A stretch of DNA of 64,000 bases from Ottowia oryzae (GTDB taxonomy: Bacteria; Pseudomonadota; Gammaproteobacteria; Burkholderiales; Burkholderiaceae_C): assembly GCF_003008535.1 (NCBI RefSeq), contig NZ_CP027666.1, positions 1,534,001 to 1,598,000 of the forward strand. Reading direction: 5' to 3'. Positions 8,142 to 16,377 of this stretch are shown piece after piece. The position numbers and the translations under genes were made by a program. The notes beneath the pieces are model-generated. The model did no database searches. It saw only the letters and a program-made list of their open reading frames with translations, and was not told where the DNA came from. Each line of letters starts with the position of its first letter. Positions within the stretch are counted from its first letter, which is position 1.

Positions 8142-9434
8142 TCAATAGCCTAAAGCACGCGGCAGCCACATCACCACCGAAGGCACAAAGGTGCACAGCG
8201 CCAGCACCGACGCCATGAACAGCACCAGTGCGAAGGCCCAGTAGGTGGTGGATTCCATGGACGTTTCGGCAAACTTGCAGGTGACCACCAGGTTCAGCCC
8301 CACCGGCGGGTGGAACTGGCCGAGGGCGATGTTCAAGGTCATCAGCACGCCGAACCACACCGGGTCCCAATGGAAGTGCTGCATGATCGGGATGAACAGC
8401 GGCAGGAAGACGAAGAAGATCGAAATGCCGTCGATGAACATGCCGGCCACCAGCAGGATCAGGTTGATGGCCAGCAGCATCAGCACTTCGGACGAGATGT
8501 GGCCGACCAGGAAGTTGGCCATGTGCTCGAAGGTGCCCAACGCGTTGCTGGCCACGGCAAACACCGAGGCCAGTGCCAGGATGGTGAGGATCACCGCCGA
8601 GATCTCGCACGCCTCCACCAATATCTCGTAGATGGTGCGCCAGCTCAGCGAGCGGTACACCAGCACGCCCACCGCGAAGCCGTACACCACGGCCAGCACG
8701 GCCGCCTCGGTAGGGGTGACCACGCCGGTGCGCAGGCTGCCCAGGATGATGACGGGGGCCATCAGCGCCCAGATGGCTTCGCGCAGGCTCTTCCAGAACG
8801 GCGGGCGCGGCTCGTCGGCCTCGTTGCCCACCTTGTGGCGGCGTGCCAGCCAGATCGAGCCGACGATCAGCGCCAGGCCGGCCAGCACGCCGGGCACCAT
8901 GCCCGCGGCAAACAGCGCCGGTACGCTGGCAGCGGGCACCAGCATGCTGTAGATGACGAAGGCGATGGAAGGCGGTATCAGGATGTCGGTCGAGCCGCCC
9001 GCCGCCACCACGCTGGCCGCAAAGCCGCGCGGGTAGCCGGCCTTGATCATCTGCGGAATCATCACCGCGCCCACGGCCGACGAGGCGGCGGGGCCCGAGC
9101 CGGAGATGCCGCCCAGGATCATCGCCACCAGGATGGCCGTGGCCGCCAGCCCGCCGCGCCGCGGCCCGACGATGGACGAGGCAAAGCGCACCATCGACCC
9201 GGCGATGCCCGCGCGCTCGAAAATGATTCCGGCCAGCACGAACATCGGAATCGCCAGCAGCGGGTACTTGGAGATGCTGTTGTAGACGTTCAGCGGCACC
9301 GAGGACAGGCCCAGGTCGGCAAACGCCACCACCACGGTGCCCGCCAGGCCCAGCGTGACGGCCAGCGGCACGCCGGCCAGCAGCAAGAAAACAAACAGCG
9401 CAAACAGAATGGCGCCCAGCGCGTCGTAGCTCAT
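8142..9434 (-). CDS. dctM: TRAP transporter large permease (DctM)
   Basis: The 430-residue, highly hydrophobic protein is the large membrane subunit of a TRAP transporter, which drives sodium-coupled uptake of organic acids with DctQ and a periplasmic binding protein. It begins MSYDALGAILFALFVFLLLAGVPL, and shows the DctM signatures GGISGSGPAASSAVGAVMIP, FAASVVAAGGSTDILIPPS and GQFHPPVGLNLVV. The ATG at 9432-9434 overlaps the dctQ stop by 4 bp, the usual coupled arrangement. A longer upstream frame exists but overlaps dctQ fully and is rejected. Confidence 0.93.
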   Translation of the reverse strand: MSYDALGAILFALFVFLLLAGVPLAVTLGLAGTVVVAFADLGLSSVPLNVYNSISKYPLLAIPMFVLAGIIFERAGIAGSMVRFASSIVGPRRGGLAATAILVAMILGGISGSGPAASSAVGAVMIPQMIKAGYPRGFAASVVAAGGSTDILIPPSIAFVIYSMLVPAASVPALFAAGMVPGVLAGLALIVGSIWLARRHKVGNEADEPRPPFWKSLREAIWALMAPVIILGSLRTGVVTPTEAAVLAVVYGFAVGVLVYRSLSWRTIYEILVEACEISAVILTILALASVFAVASNALGTFEHMANFLVGHISSEVLMLLAINLILLVAGMFIDGISIFFVFLPLFIPIMQHFHWDPVWFGVLMTLNIALGQFHPPVGLNLVVTCKFAETSMESTTYWAFALVLFMASVLALCTFVPSVVMWLPRALGY

Positions 9435-9925
9435 GCGGGCGCTCGCTTGAACAGCAGCTGCAGCAGCCGGAACTCGACCAACGCCGACAGCACCGGCACC
9501 GACAGCGTGTACCACCACTGCGGCACGCCCAGGCCGGGCGATGTCAGGCCCGTCTCGAAGTCGTCCCACCACATCAGCGCGCCATACCAGGTCAGCACGC
9601 CGAACATGGCCAGCCCGCACGCCAGGGCAAAGCGGCGCTGCCAGAGCCGCCCGCGCGCGGGCAGCTTGTCCACCAGAAAGGTGATCGCCAAATGGTGGCC
9701 GCGCGTGAACGCGGTGGCGGCGCCGATAAAGGTCATCACCACCACCAGGAACACCGAGAACTCTTCGGTGAAAGCGAACGAGATGTTGGTGAAGTACCGC
9801 GTGAGCACGTTGGCGAAGGTGATCACGCACAGCGCGGCCATGATCAGCGCGGCCAGGGCATCTTCGATATGAAAAGGCCGCGACTCGCGCGGCTCAGGGG
9901 GTAGCTCGGGGCTGGGCTGCGTCAT
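9431..9925 (-). CDS. dctQ: TRAP transporter small permease (DctQ)
   Basis: The 164-residue protein has four predicted membrane helices typical of DctQ, beginning after an acidic/Pro-rich N-terminus (PSPELPPEPRESRPFHIEDA) with AALIMAALCVITFANVLTRY, followed by EEFSVFLVVVMTFIGAATAF. The ATG at 9923-9925 was chosen; an in-frame ATG 14 codons further upstream would add an unrelated Pro-rich stretch. It works with DctM, whose start it overlaps. Confidence 0.9.
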   Translation of the reverse strand: MTQPSPELPPEPRESRPFHIEDALAALIMAALCVITFANVLTRYFTNISFAFTEEFSVFLVVVMTFIGAATAFTRGHHLAITFLVDKLPARGRLWQRRFALACGLAMFGVLTWYGALMWWDDFETGLTSPGLGVPQWWYTLSVPVLSALVEFRLLQLLFKRAPA

Positions 9926-9980
9926 GGGTGTCTCGCCAGGGCATGGGTGCTTCGGCGGGCGGGCCAAAGCAATCCGTTAA

Positions 9981-10033
9981 CTATGAAAATGATAGCTGCC
10001 GGCGCTTTCTGCACAAGCGCCAGAGGCGGTTTT
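9981..10033 (+). repeat. Family A palindromic repeat, copy 3 (between dctP and dctQ)
   Basis: The plus strand reads CTATGAAAATGATAGCTGCC, GGCGC, then a second arm with AAGCGCCAGAGGC. It interrupts the dctP-dctQ intergenic space inside an apparent operon. Confidence 0.8.
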
Positions 10034-10082
10034 GGTTATGAATGGCGCGCTGCGGGTTTCACCGCAAGCGCGCTGCAGGCCA

Positions 10083-11123
10083 CTACTTGCCCCGCGTGGC
10101 GGCCACGGCGGCCTGCGCCTTTTTCACCAGGTCGGCGCCGATCTGCGGCGTCCACTTGTCGATCACGGGCTTGGTGGCGGTGGCAAAGGCCTGCTGCTCG
10201 GCCGGGGTGAGCACCGTCACCTTGGTGCCGGCGGCGGTGGCCTGCTTGATCAGCTCATCGTCGCCCGGGCTGGTGCCTTTGCGCGTGTCGGCAATCTCGG
10301 CCTTGGCGGCTTCGATGGCGGCCTGCCGCACGATCTCGCGGTCGGCGGGCGTCCAGCTGTCCCAGGCCTTTTGCGACACGGCAAACACCAGCGGGTCGTT
10401 GACGTAGTTCCACTTGGTCAAGAACTTCTGGTTGAGCGACGTCATCTTGGCGCCCACGAACAGCGCCAGCGGGTTCTCCTGCCCGTCCACGGCGCCGCTT
10501 TGCAGCGCGGGCTGCGCATCGGCGAAGGTCATCTGCGTGGGGTTGGCGCCCAGGGTGGTGTAGATGTCGTTGAAGATCGGCGAGCCGACCACGCGGAACT
10601 TCAGGCCCTTGAGGTCTTCGGGCTTGCGGATTTCGTGCTTCGAGTTGCTGATCTCGCGGGCACCGTTCTCGCCCCAGGCCAGCGGCACCACGCCGCGCTT
10701 GGCTATCAGGGCGAACAGGTCCTTGCCGACCTCGCCCTTGGTCAGCGCGTCAAAGGCTTTCTCATCGGGCACCAGGAAGGGCAGCAGGAACAGGTTCAGC
10801 TCCTTCACGTGCGGCGCCCAGTTGATGACCGACGCCACGTTGAAATCCAGCGTGCCCTGGCGCAGCGCGGTGAACTCGCGCGTGGTTTCGCCGCCCACCA
10901 GCGACGAGCCCGGGTACCACTTCACCGTGATGCGCCCTTGCGTCCTTTCACTGACCAGCTTGGCCCAGGTTTCCGCGCCGCGCCCCAGCGGGAAGGCGTT
11001 GTTCACGTTGGTGGACAGGCGGTACTCGGGCTTATAGGGCGCTTGCGCAAGAGCCGGGGTGGCGGCGGCCCACGAGGCCGCGGCCGCAGCGGCGAGCAAG
11101 GCGCCTTGGATGGTCAGTTTCAT
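10083..11123 (-). CDS. dctP: TRAP transporter periplasmic binding protein (DctP)
   Basis: The 346-residue protein begins with a Sec signal peptide, cleaved probably after A26 (ATPALA|Q). The mature protein has DctP family features: YRLSTNVNNAFPLGRGAETW, FRVVGSPIFNDIYTTLGANP with the conserved Arg that binds the substrate carboxylate, and DGQENPL. It captures a carboxylate substrate in the periplasm and delivers it to DctQM. It lies 13 bp downstream of the E1 beta gene, suggesting that the imported compound may be a 2-oxo acid or acetoin-like substrate of that enzyme; this is inference. Confidence 0.92.
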   Translation of the reverse strand: MKLTIQGALLAAAAAASWAAATPALAQAPYKPEYRLSTNVNNAFPLGRGAETWAKLVSERTQGRITVKWYPGSSLVGGETTREFTALRQGTLDFNVASVINWAPHVKELNLFLLPFLVPDEKAFDALTKGEVGKDLFALIAKRGVVPLAWGENGAREISNSKHEIRKPEDLKGLKFRVVGSPIFNDIYTTLGANPTQMTFADAQPALQSGAVDGQENPLALFVGAKMTSLNQKFLTKWNYVNDPLVFAVSQKAWDSWTPADREIVRQAAIEAAKAEIADTRKGTSPGDDELIKQATAAGTKVTVLTPAEQQAFATATKPVIDKWTPQIGADLVKKAQAAVAATRGK

Positions 11124-11136
11124 GGTTTCCTCAGGG

Positions 11137-12207
11137 TCAGCGTTGGAGCAGTTTCAAGGCCGCCGCCAACACCTTGGCGGGGCCGACGCGAGCTTCTTCT
11201 TCCAGCACCGGGGCGTAACCCACCGGGATGCGCGGCGCGCCCAGGCGGGCCACCTTGGCGTGGGTGTGCTCGGCCACGGTGGCGGCAATCTCGCCGCCAA
11301 AGCCGGCCACCTGGATGGCTTCATGCACCACCAGCAGGCGCCCGGTCTTGGCCGCGCTGTTCAGCACGGCTTCCTTGTCCCACGGCCACAGCGTGCGCAG
11401 GTCGATCACCTCGGCCTGCACGCCTTGCGCCGCCAGTTGTTCGGCGGCGTCCAGGCACGCCTGCACCTGGCGCGACCAGGACACGATGGTCACGTCGCTG
11501 CCCGCGCGCGCCACGCGCGCCTTGCCCAGCGGCACGGCTTCGCCCAGCGTGACGGGGCCGGTGGTGGGCCACAGCTCTTTGTGTTCCATGTAGACCACCG
11601 GGTCGCCCGACGCGATGGCCGACAGCAACAGGCCGTGGTTGTCCGCCGGGGTGCCGGGTGTGACCACCACCAGGCCGGGAATGTGGGCAAACCACGCCTC
11701 CAGCGACTGGCTGTGCTGCGCCGCCGACGCCGACCAGATGCCGATGGGCATGCGCATCACCGTGGGCACGCGGCCCTGGCCGCCAAACATGTAGCGGTTC
11801 TTCGCAGCCTGGTTGACCACTTCGTCGATGGCGCACAGGGCAAAGTCCACCACGCGCAGCTCCACCACGGGCTTGATGCCGGCCAGCGCCATGCCCACGG
11901 CGGCGCCGACGATGGTGCTTTCAGAAATGGGGGTGTCGATGATCCGGTCAGGCCCGAAGCGCTTGACCAGCGGCACGCCTTCGGCATCGCGGTATTGGCC
12001 GAACACGCCTCCACGGCCCAGGTCTTCGCCCAGGGCGACCACGGTGGGGTCGGCGTCCATCACTTGCGACAGCGCCAGCGCAGCGGCTTGCGAATAAGTC
12101 AACGTGCCCCCACGCTCCCCGGCTTCGCGTGGCTCGCTGCCCCCCGAGGGGGCCTTCGCGCCTTCGGGCGGCCGTGCGGCGCTCATGTTCACGGTGCTCA
12201 TGCCCAC
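11137..12207 (-). CDS. TPP-dependent dehydrogenase E1 component, beta subunit
   Basis: The 356-residue protein is the beta subunit of a 2-oxo acid/acetoin dehydrogenase E1. Family segments include VMDADPTVVALGEDLGRGG, GVFGQYR, DTPISESTIVGAAVGMALAG, RMPIGIWSASAAQHSQSLEAW, and the C-terminal transketolase-like domain with VIDLRTLWPWDKEAV and VVHEAIQVAGFGGEIAA. It overlaps the alpha gene by 10 bp. The N-terminus is odd: residues about 8-34 (SAARPPEG..APSGGS..GERGG) come from a family B repeat inserted between the start codon and the conserved TLTYSQAAALAL. No E2 or E3 gene is adjacent. Confidence 0.9.
   Translation of the reverse strand: MGMSTVNMSAARPPEGAKAPSGGSEPREAGERGGTLTYSQAAALALSQVMDADPTVVALGEDLGRGGVFGQYRDAEGVPLVKRFGPDRIIDTPISESTIVGAAVGMALAGIKPVVELRVVDFALCAIDEVVNQAAKNRYMFGGQGRVPTVMRMPIGIWSASAAQHSQSLEAWFAHIPGLVVVTPGTPADNHGLLLSAIASGDPVVYMEHKELWPTTGPVTLGEAVPLGKARVARAGSDVTIVSWSRQVQACLDAAEQLAAQGVQAEVIDLRTLWPWDKEAVLNSAAKTGRLLVVHEAIQVAGFGGEIAATVAEHTHAKVARLGAPRIPVGYAPVLEEEARVGPAKVLAAALKLLQR
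12105..12186 (-). repeat. Family B GC-rich coding repeat, copy in E1 beta
   Basis: The minus strand encodes ARPPEG, APSGGS and GERGG in the same frame and order as the copies in ImuB and DnaE2. The core is CCCCCTCGGGGGGCAGC, a GC-rich palindrome. Confidence 0.85.
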
Positions 12208-13223
12208 ACCCCCGCGCCGGTGTTCTGAATATCGGTGTACGCGGCCGCCTTGTCGGGCGGCGGCGCGGCGGTGGCGGTAGCCACGGCGGCGTCGATCTCG
12301 GCCTTGGCGGCCTGATCCACCTGGTCGGCTTGCGCGCCCAGGCCTTGCTCGACCAGGCGCGCACGCGCGCGGGCAATGCCGTCGCGCGCCAGTGCTGCGG
12401 CCACGGCGGCAGGGTCGCGGTACAGGCCTGGGTCTACCGATACGTGGCCCTTGTGCCGATCGGTCAGTGCGTGCAGCAGGCGCGGGCCGCTGCCTGCGCG
12501 AATCTCGCGAATCAACTCAGCCGCCGCCTCGCTGACGGCCTGTGCGTCGGTGCCGTCCACCTGCACCGCAGCAATGCCCATGGACGAGGCGCGCGCACTG
12601 GCGCCGGGGCCGGCTGTCATGGCGGCGCTTTCCGTGGTGGCCGAAATGCGGTTGTCCTCACACACGAACAGCACGGGCAGGTGGTACACCACGGCCCAGT
12701 TCAGCGCCTCCATGAACGGGCCGCGGTTGATGGCGCCGTCGCCGAAGAAGCACACGGCGATGGCGTCCTGACCGCGGATCTTCAGGCCTTGCGCCGCGCC
12801 CACGGCGATCGGCAGGCCGGCCGCCACGACGCCGTTGGCGCCCAGCATGCCGACCGAAAAGTCGGCAATGTGCATCGACCCGCCCTTGCCGCCGTTGTAG
12901 CCCGTGGCGCGGCCAAACAGCTCGCACATCATCTTGGTGGCGTCGGCGCCCTTGGCCAGCGTGTGCCCGTGCCCGCGGTGGGTGGACGTGAGCAGGTCGG
13001 CGGGCTTGAGGTGCGCGCATACACCGGCGGCCACGGCTTCCTGCCCGGTGGACAGGTGCAGCGGCCCGCGCACCAGCGCGGGTTTGTCAGAGGCTTGTTT
13101 GCCCCAGGCGGCCACGCCGCCTTGGCTGGAGATTTCGGCCGCGTCTTCAAAGGCGCGAATCCGCACCATCGTGCGGTAGAGGGAGAGCAGGTCGGGCATG
13201 TGTCTCGTTGTTGTCGTCATCAC
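12198..13223 (-). CDS. TPP-dependent dehydrogenase E1 component, alpha subunit
   Basis: The 341-residue protein is the alpha subunit of a pyruvate/acetoin/branched-chain type E1. The thiamine diphosphate motif is visible as GDG at 161-163 with N191 (27 residues between), preceded by GPLHLSTGQEAVAAGVCAHL and STHRGHGHTLAKGAD. The final 35 residues are Ala-rich. ATG 13223 has no clear ribosome site, and an internal ATG at 13199 (MPDLLSLYRTMV) would fit homologues equally well. It heads the E1-TRAP gene run; which 2-oxo acid it uses cannot be told from sequence. Confidence 0.9.
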   Translation of the reverse strand: MMTTTTRHMPDLLSLYRTMVRIRAFEDAAEISSQGGVAAWGKQASDKPALVRGPLHLSTGQEAVAAGVCAHLKPADLLTSTHRGHGHTLAKGADATKMMCELFGRATGYNGGKGGSMHIADFSVGMLGANGVVAAGLPIAVGAAQGLKIRGQDAIAVCFFGDGAINRGPFMEALNWAVVYHLPVLFVCEDNRISATTESAAMTAGPGASARASSMGIAAVQVDGTDAQAVSEAAAELIREIRAGSGPRLLHALTDRHKGHVSVDPGLYRDPAAVAAALARDGIARARARLVEQGLGAQADQVDQAAKAEIDAAVATATAAPPPDKAAAYTDIQNTGAGVWA

Positions 13224-13618
13224 GCCATGCCCGATACCGGAATGGCGCTCTAGAAAACCCGCGAGGTTACTGAATGCCCCGCGGCCTAGGCAACCAATAC
13301 GTCGTCATATCGATATGCCGCACAAATCATAAAAGCGCGTGGTGCGGTGCAGCGGCCAAGGTGTCGCCCATGCGCAGCCGCACGCGCGCGCTGGCGCGAG
13401 GCTGATTCACAAGCCTGGCTCGAATGGGATGTAGGCCGCTGCGCAGCATGGGAAAAACGCGGCAGCAACGGAGGCTGCGACGCAGCGCGCAGGTTCAATC
13501 GACCCGCGCCGCTACAGCTGGTCAAAGCGCCGACAGCGCCATGCTGCGGCCCGCGAAGGCATTGCCAAGCGCTGGGCGACGCGCAGGCTGCGGTGCAGCT
13601 CAGCCTGCTTGCGCAGGA
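13224..13618. other. Intergenic region upstream of the E1 operon
   Basis: This 395 bp stretch between the E1 alpha start and the NIPSNAP stop holds no convincing gene. It contains a 12 bp perfect palindrome (13306-13317). The region should carry the promoter of the E1-TRAP operon, but I could not pick a strong -35/-10 pair. Confidence 0.5.
13306..13317. promoter_or_regulatory. Perfect palindrome CATATCGATATG, possible operator
   Basis: A 12 bp perfect palindrome lies 83 bp upstream of the E1 alpha ATG in a locally AT-rich patch of a GC-rich genome. It is a plausible dimeric regulator site; no known consensus is claimed. Confidence 0.3.
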
Positions 13619-13927
13619 TCAGCCGCGAAAGACGGGCCGGAAGAAGCTGCGTTCGTAGCTGACGATGCAGCGCGTGTCTTCGGCGTACTGAAAAGCGGCC
13701 TGGCATTCCGCGTCTTCCAGCGATTGCGTGCGGTACGCCTCATACAGCGCCAGGCTGGGGAAGGTGAACATCGCGAGCGCGATGTTGTTGGCCCCTTCGG
13801 ACGGCAGGAAATAGCCGTGGTGCTGCCCGCCAAAACGCTCCACCAGCGGAATCCACAGCTTGCCGTAATGCTCGAATTCCTTGAGCTTGAACGGGTCGAT
13901 GACGTAGCGCAGGTAACAGGTGATCAT
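13619..13927 (-). CDS. NIPSNAP family protein
   Basis: The 102-residue protein starts MITCYLRYVIDPFKLKEFEH and continues YGKLWIPLVERFGGQHHGYF, which is characteristic of bacterial NIPSNAP (dimeric alpha/beta-barrel) proteins. The family has no firm enzymatic role. I chose the ATG at 13925-13927 because it begins at the conserved MITCYLRY; the frame extends seven codons upstream without family features. It lies 30 bp downstream of thyA on the same strand. Confidence 0.87.
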   Translation of the reverse strand: MITCYLRYVIDPFKLKEFEHYGKLWIPLVERFGGQHHGYFLPSEGANNIALAMFTFPSLALYEAYRTQSLEDAECQAAFQYAEDTRCIVSYERSFFRPVFRG

Positions 13928-13957
13928 GGTGCCAGGGTGTGCGAAAGCCACGCCGCG

Positions 13958-14788
13958 TCAGACCGCCACGGGCGCCTTGATCGCCGCGTGGTGCTGGTAG
14001 TCGGTGAACTCGAAATCGTCAAACTCGTAGTCAAAGATGGACGCGGGGCGGCGCTTGATGACCAGTTGCGGGTACGCAAAAGGCTGGCGCGAAAGCTGCA
14101 GCGCCACCTGCTCGGTGTGGTTGCTGTAGATATGGCAATCGCCGCCCGTCCAGATGAAGTCGCCCACTTGCAGGTCGCACTGCTGCGCCAGCATGTGCGT
14201 CAAGAGCGCATAGCTGGCGATGTTGAAGGGCACGCCCAGAAAGATGTCGGCGCTGCGCTGGTACAGCTGGCAGCTCAACTTGCCGTCGGCCACATAGAAC
14301 TGGAAGAACGCATGGCAGGGCATCAGCGCCATCTTGGACAAATCGGCCACGTTCCAGGCGCTGACGATGATGCGGCGGCTGTCCGGGTTGGTCTTGAGCT
14401 GCTTGACCACTTCGGCAATCTGGTCGATGTGGCCACCGTCCGGCGTGGGCCAGCTGCGCCATTGCACGCCGTACACCGGGCCCAGGTCGCCGTCGGGCTT
14501 GGCCCACTCGTCCCAAATCGTCACGCCGCGCTCACGCAGCCAGTTGTTGTTGGACGAGCCGGTCAGGAACCACAGCAGTTCGTAAATGATGCTTTTGACG
14601 TGCACCTTCTTGGTGGTGACCAGCGGAAAGCCCTCGTTCAGATCAAACCGCATCTGGTAGCCGAACACGCTTTTCGTGCCCGTGCCCGTGCGGTCGGTCT
14701 TGGCCACGCCGTGCTCGGCCACGTGGCGCATGAAGTCTTCGTATTGATGGCGGATGGGGCGCGCCGGCGCCGCTGCGGGGGATGTCAT
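13958..14788 (-). CDS. thyA: Thymidylate synthase
   Basis: The 276-residue enzyme converts dUMP to dTMP with methylene-tetrahydrofolate. The catalytic cysteine is C158 in MALMPCHAFFQFYV, and the family blocks RTGTGTKSVFGYQMRFDL, YELLWFLTGSSNNNWL, YGVQWRSW, QRSADIFLGVPFNIASY and GDCHIYSNH are all present. The ATG at 14786-14788 gives a normal-length product with about 11 extra Ala/Pro-rich N-terminal residues. A much longer open frame upstream runs antisense through two other genes and is rejected. folA lies further downstream on the same strand. Confidence 0.96.
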   Translation of the reverse strand: MTSPAAAPARPIRHQYEDFMRHVAEHGVAKTDRTGTGTKSVFGYQMRFDLNEGFPLVTTKKVHVKSIIYELLWFLTGSSNNNWLRERGVTIWDEWAKPDGDLGPVYGVQWRSWPTPDGGHIDQIAEVVKQLKTNPDSRRIIVSAWNVADLSKMALMPCHAFFQFYVADGKLSCQLYQRSADIFLGVPFNIASYALLTHMLAQQCDLQVGDFIWTGGDCHIYSNHTEQVALQLSRQPFAYPQLVIKRRPASIFDYEFDDFEFTDYQHHAAIKAPVAV

Positions 14789-14851
14789 GGGCAGGATTTT
14801 CGCCCAGCCACCCAGGCCGTTGCTTGGCTGGGGTGAAGCACAATCGCCCGC

Positions 14852-15397
14852 ATGATCGACCTGCGCCAGTACCCCGCGCTTTTGCGCCGCCAGCCCAGCG
14901 CCTTGCTGCTGGGCGCGCAGCTGCTGGGCGTGGTGCTGTCGGCGTGGAACGAGGTGCAGCCCTCGCGCCTGCTGACCTTTGCCATCGCCTTGGCCGAATC
15001 GGCCTTCTATTTCTACGCCGCCGCGTCGCTGATGGCCTACATGCTGCACGACGACCACGCCAGCCGCGACGAGCTGTACGCCGCCGCCGCCACCTTCACC
15101 GTGCTGGCCTGGGCGTTTGCGCACCTGTTTGCCGCCTGCCAGGCGATAGCGCCACACAGTTTTGGCGCGCAGTTTCATCCTGAGCAGCCGCGCACCTGGA
15201 CAGAGTTGCTCTTTCTCAGCTTTTCCACCCTGTCGGGCGTGGGGCTGGGCGACATCGTGCCGCTGCGGCCCATGGCGCGCGGGCTGGTGATGCTGGGCGA
15301 ATTCGCGGGGGTGATGTATTTGGCGCTGGTGGTGTCGCGGCTCGTGGGCCTGCTGACGTTGCGCCGTGGCGGTGCCGGGCGCGACGACGCGCGGTAA
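14852..15397 (+). CDS. Small potassium-channel-like membrane protein
   Basis: The 181-residue protein has about four hydrophobic segments: 15-32, 41-64, 77-98 and 146-170. Between the last two is a pore-loop-like run TELLFLSFSTLSGVGLGDIV (about 117-136), aligning with the two-helix ion channel (Ion_trans_2) pattern where the selectivity filter is TVGYGD; here it reads GVGLGD, with Leu replacing Tyr. It starts 63 bp from the divergent thyA start. Channel identity is a reasonable family-level inference, but the ion selected is uncertain because of the altered filter. Confidence 0.65.
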   Translation: MIDLRQYPALLRRQPSALLLGAQLLGVVLSAWNEVQPSRLLTFAIALAESAFYFYAAASLMAYMLHDDHASRDELYAAAATFTVLAWAFAHLFAACQAIAPHSFGAQFHPEQPRTWTELLFLSFSTLSGVGLGDIVPLRPMARGLVMLGEFAGVMYLALVVSRLVGLLTLRRGGAGRDDAR

Positions 15398-15529
15398 GCA
15401 CGGGGCCGCGCGCCGCAGGGGCCGGCGCTTTTGTCCTACAGCAGGGCTGGCGGGGCTTGGCTTAACCTGAGCCGCGCCACCCGGCCAGGCCGCCGCAGCG
15501 GCTGCGTACAACACCCAAGGAATCCCACC

Positions 15530-16204
15530 GTGCCGAAGACCCGACGCCCCTCTGCCGCGCACGAACGCGCTGGCGCCAAGACCCATTCCACGCGCCCGAA
15601 TGCGGCCCCAGCCAAGCCCAAGGCCAGCGCCAAGCAGGCCAAGGCCCAGGCCGTTGCCAAGGCCAAAGCCGTGGCGCCCGACGTGCCCGCGCTGCTGGGC
15701 AGCACGCCGGCCACCCCATTCCGCGGCAACCCGGACATCTTTGGCCGTCTGGTCGAAGACCACGACCGCCACCGCGCACTGCTGGCCATGATCGACGCCA
15801 CCCACGGCAAGTCGCCCGAGCGAAAGCGGCTGTTCAAAGAATTGGTGCTGGAGATCAAGGGCCACGCCGCCGCCGAAGAGCAGGCGCTGTGGTCCAGCGT
15901 GATGCGCCACCCGGCCACCACCGAAGACGCGCGCCACGCCGTGGGCGAGCACAAGGAGATGGACAAGCTGCTGGCCGATCTGGCCGCGCGCGACATGGCC
16001 TCCAGCGGTTGGCTGCGCCGCTTCGCCAAGGTGCGCGACGAGTACCTGCACCACATCCGCGAAGAAGAGCAGGAGCAGTTCGTCGCCGCTGAAAAACAAC
16101 TGGCCGCCGCCGACATCCGCTACATGCGCCAGGTGTTCAACCGGCGCAAGCGCGAAGAAAAAGCCAGTGCCAAGGTAGAAAAGAAGATCCGGCTGAAAGA
16201 TTGA
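15530..16204 (+). CDS. Hemerythrin HHE domain protein with Lys/Ala-rich tail
   Basis: The 224-residue protein starts at a GTG (15530) preceded by AAGGA at good spacing; the ATG 33 codons upstream has no such site. Residues 1-55 are basic and Ala/Pro/Lys-rich (AKPKASAKQAKAQAVAKAKA), resembling histone-H1-like tails. The rest is a hemerythrin-type four-helix bundle with H-rich motifs: LVEDHDRHRALLAMID, IKGHAAAEEQALW, VGEHKEMDKLL and YLHHIREEEQEQF, which would bind a di-iron centre. A role in oxygen, NO or iron sensing is plausible but unproven. The basic tail could bind nucleic acid. Confidence 0.8.
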   Translation: MPKTRRPSAAHERAGAKTHSTRPNAAPAKPKASAKQAKAQAVAKAKAVAPDVPALLGSTPATPFRGNPDIFGRLVEDHDRHRALLAMIDATHGKSPERKRLFKELVLEIKGHAAAEEQALWSSVMRHPATTEDARHAVGEHKEMDKLLADLAARDMASSGWLRRFAKVRDEYLHHIREEEQEQFVAAEKQLAAADIRYMRQVFNRRKREEKASAKVEKKIRLKD

Positions 16205-16353
16205 GCGCAGCCGCCACGGCTTGGCATTGATCGGGCCCCCATACATAGATAGGGCAGGCTGCTCATCAGGCTGTAGCAAGCTTTCCAAGCCCCGCCAGCG
16301 CTGGCGGGATGGCGCAAGAATCGCTTGCCAAGGGGGCAAGTGCAGCACCAAAA

Positions 16354-16373
16354 TACTGTACATAAATACAGTT
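16354..16373 (+). promoter_or_regulatory. LexA (SOS) box upstream of imuA
   Basis: TACTGTACATAAATACAGTT matches the CTGT-N8-ACAG LexA operator and differs from the E. coli consensus at only three of 20 positions. It ends 4 bp before the imuA ATG, so the box overlaps the transcription start region and leaves almost no leader. A possible -35 TTGCCA lies at 16325-16330 and a weak -10 CAAAAT at 16349-16354. Confidence 0.9.
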
Positions 16374-16377
16374 ATTT

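Noticed and set aside
13286..13525. A 79-codon minus-strand frame upstream of the E1 operon
   Set aside because: Rich in Ser/Arg/Ala without ribosome site or conserved features; it lies in a likely promoter region.
13958..16363. An 801-codon frame on the minus strand
   Set aside because: Only its last 276 codons are thyA; the rest is antisense to the channel and hemerythrin genes and has no protein-like features.
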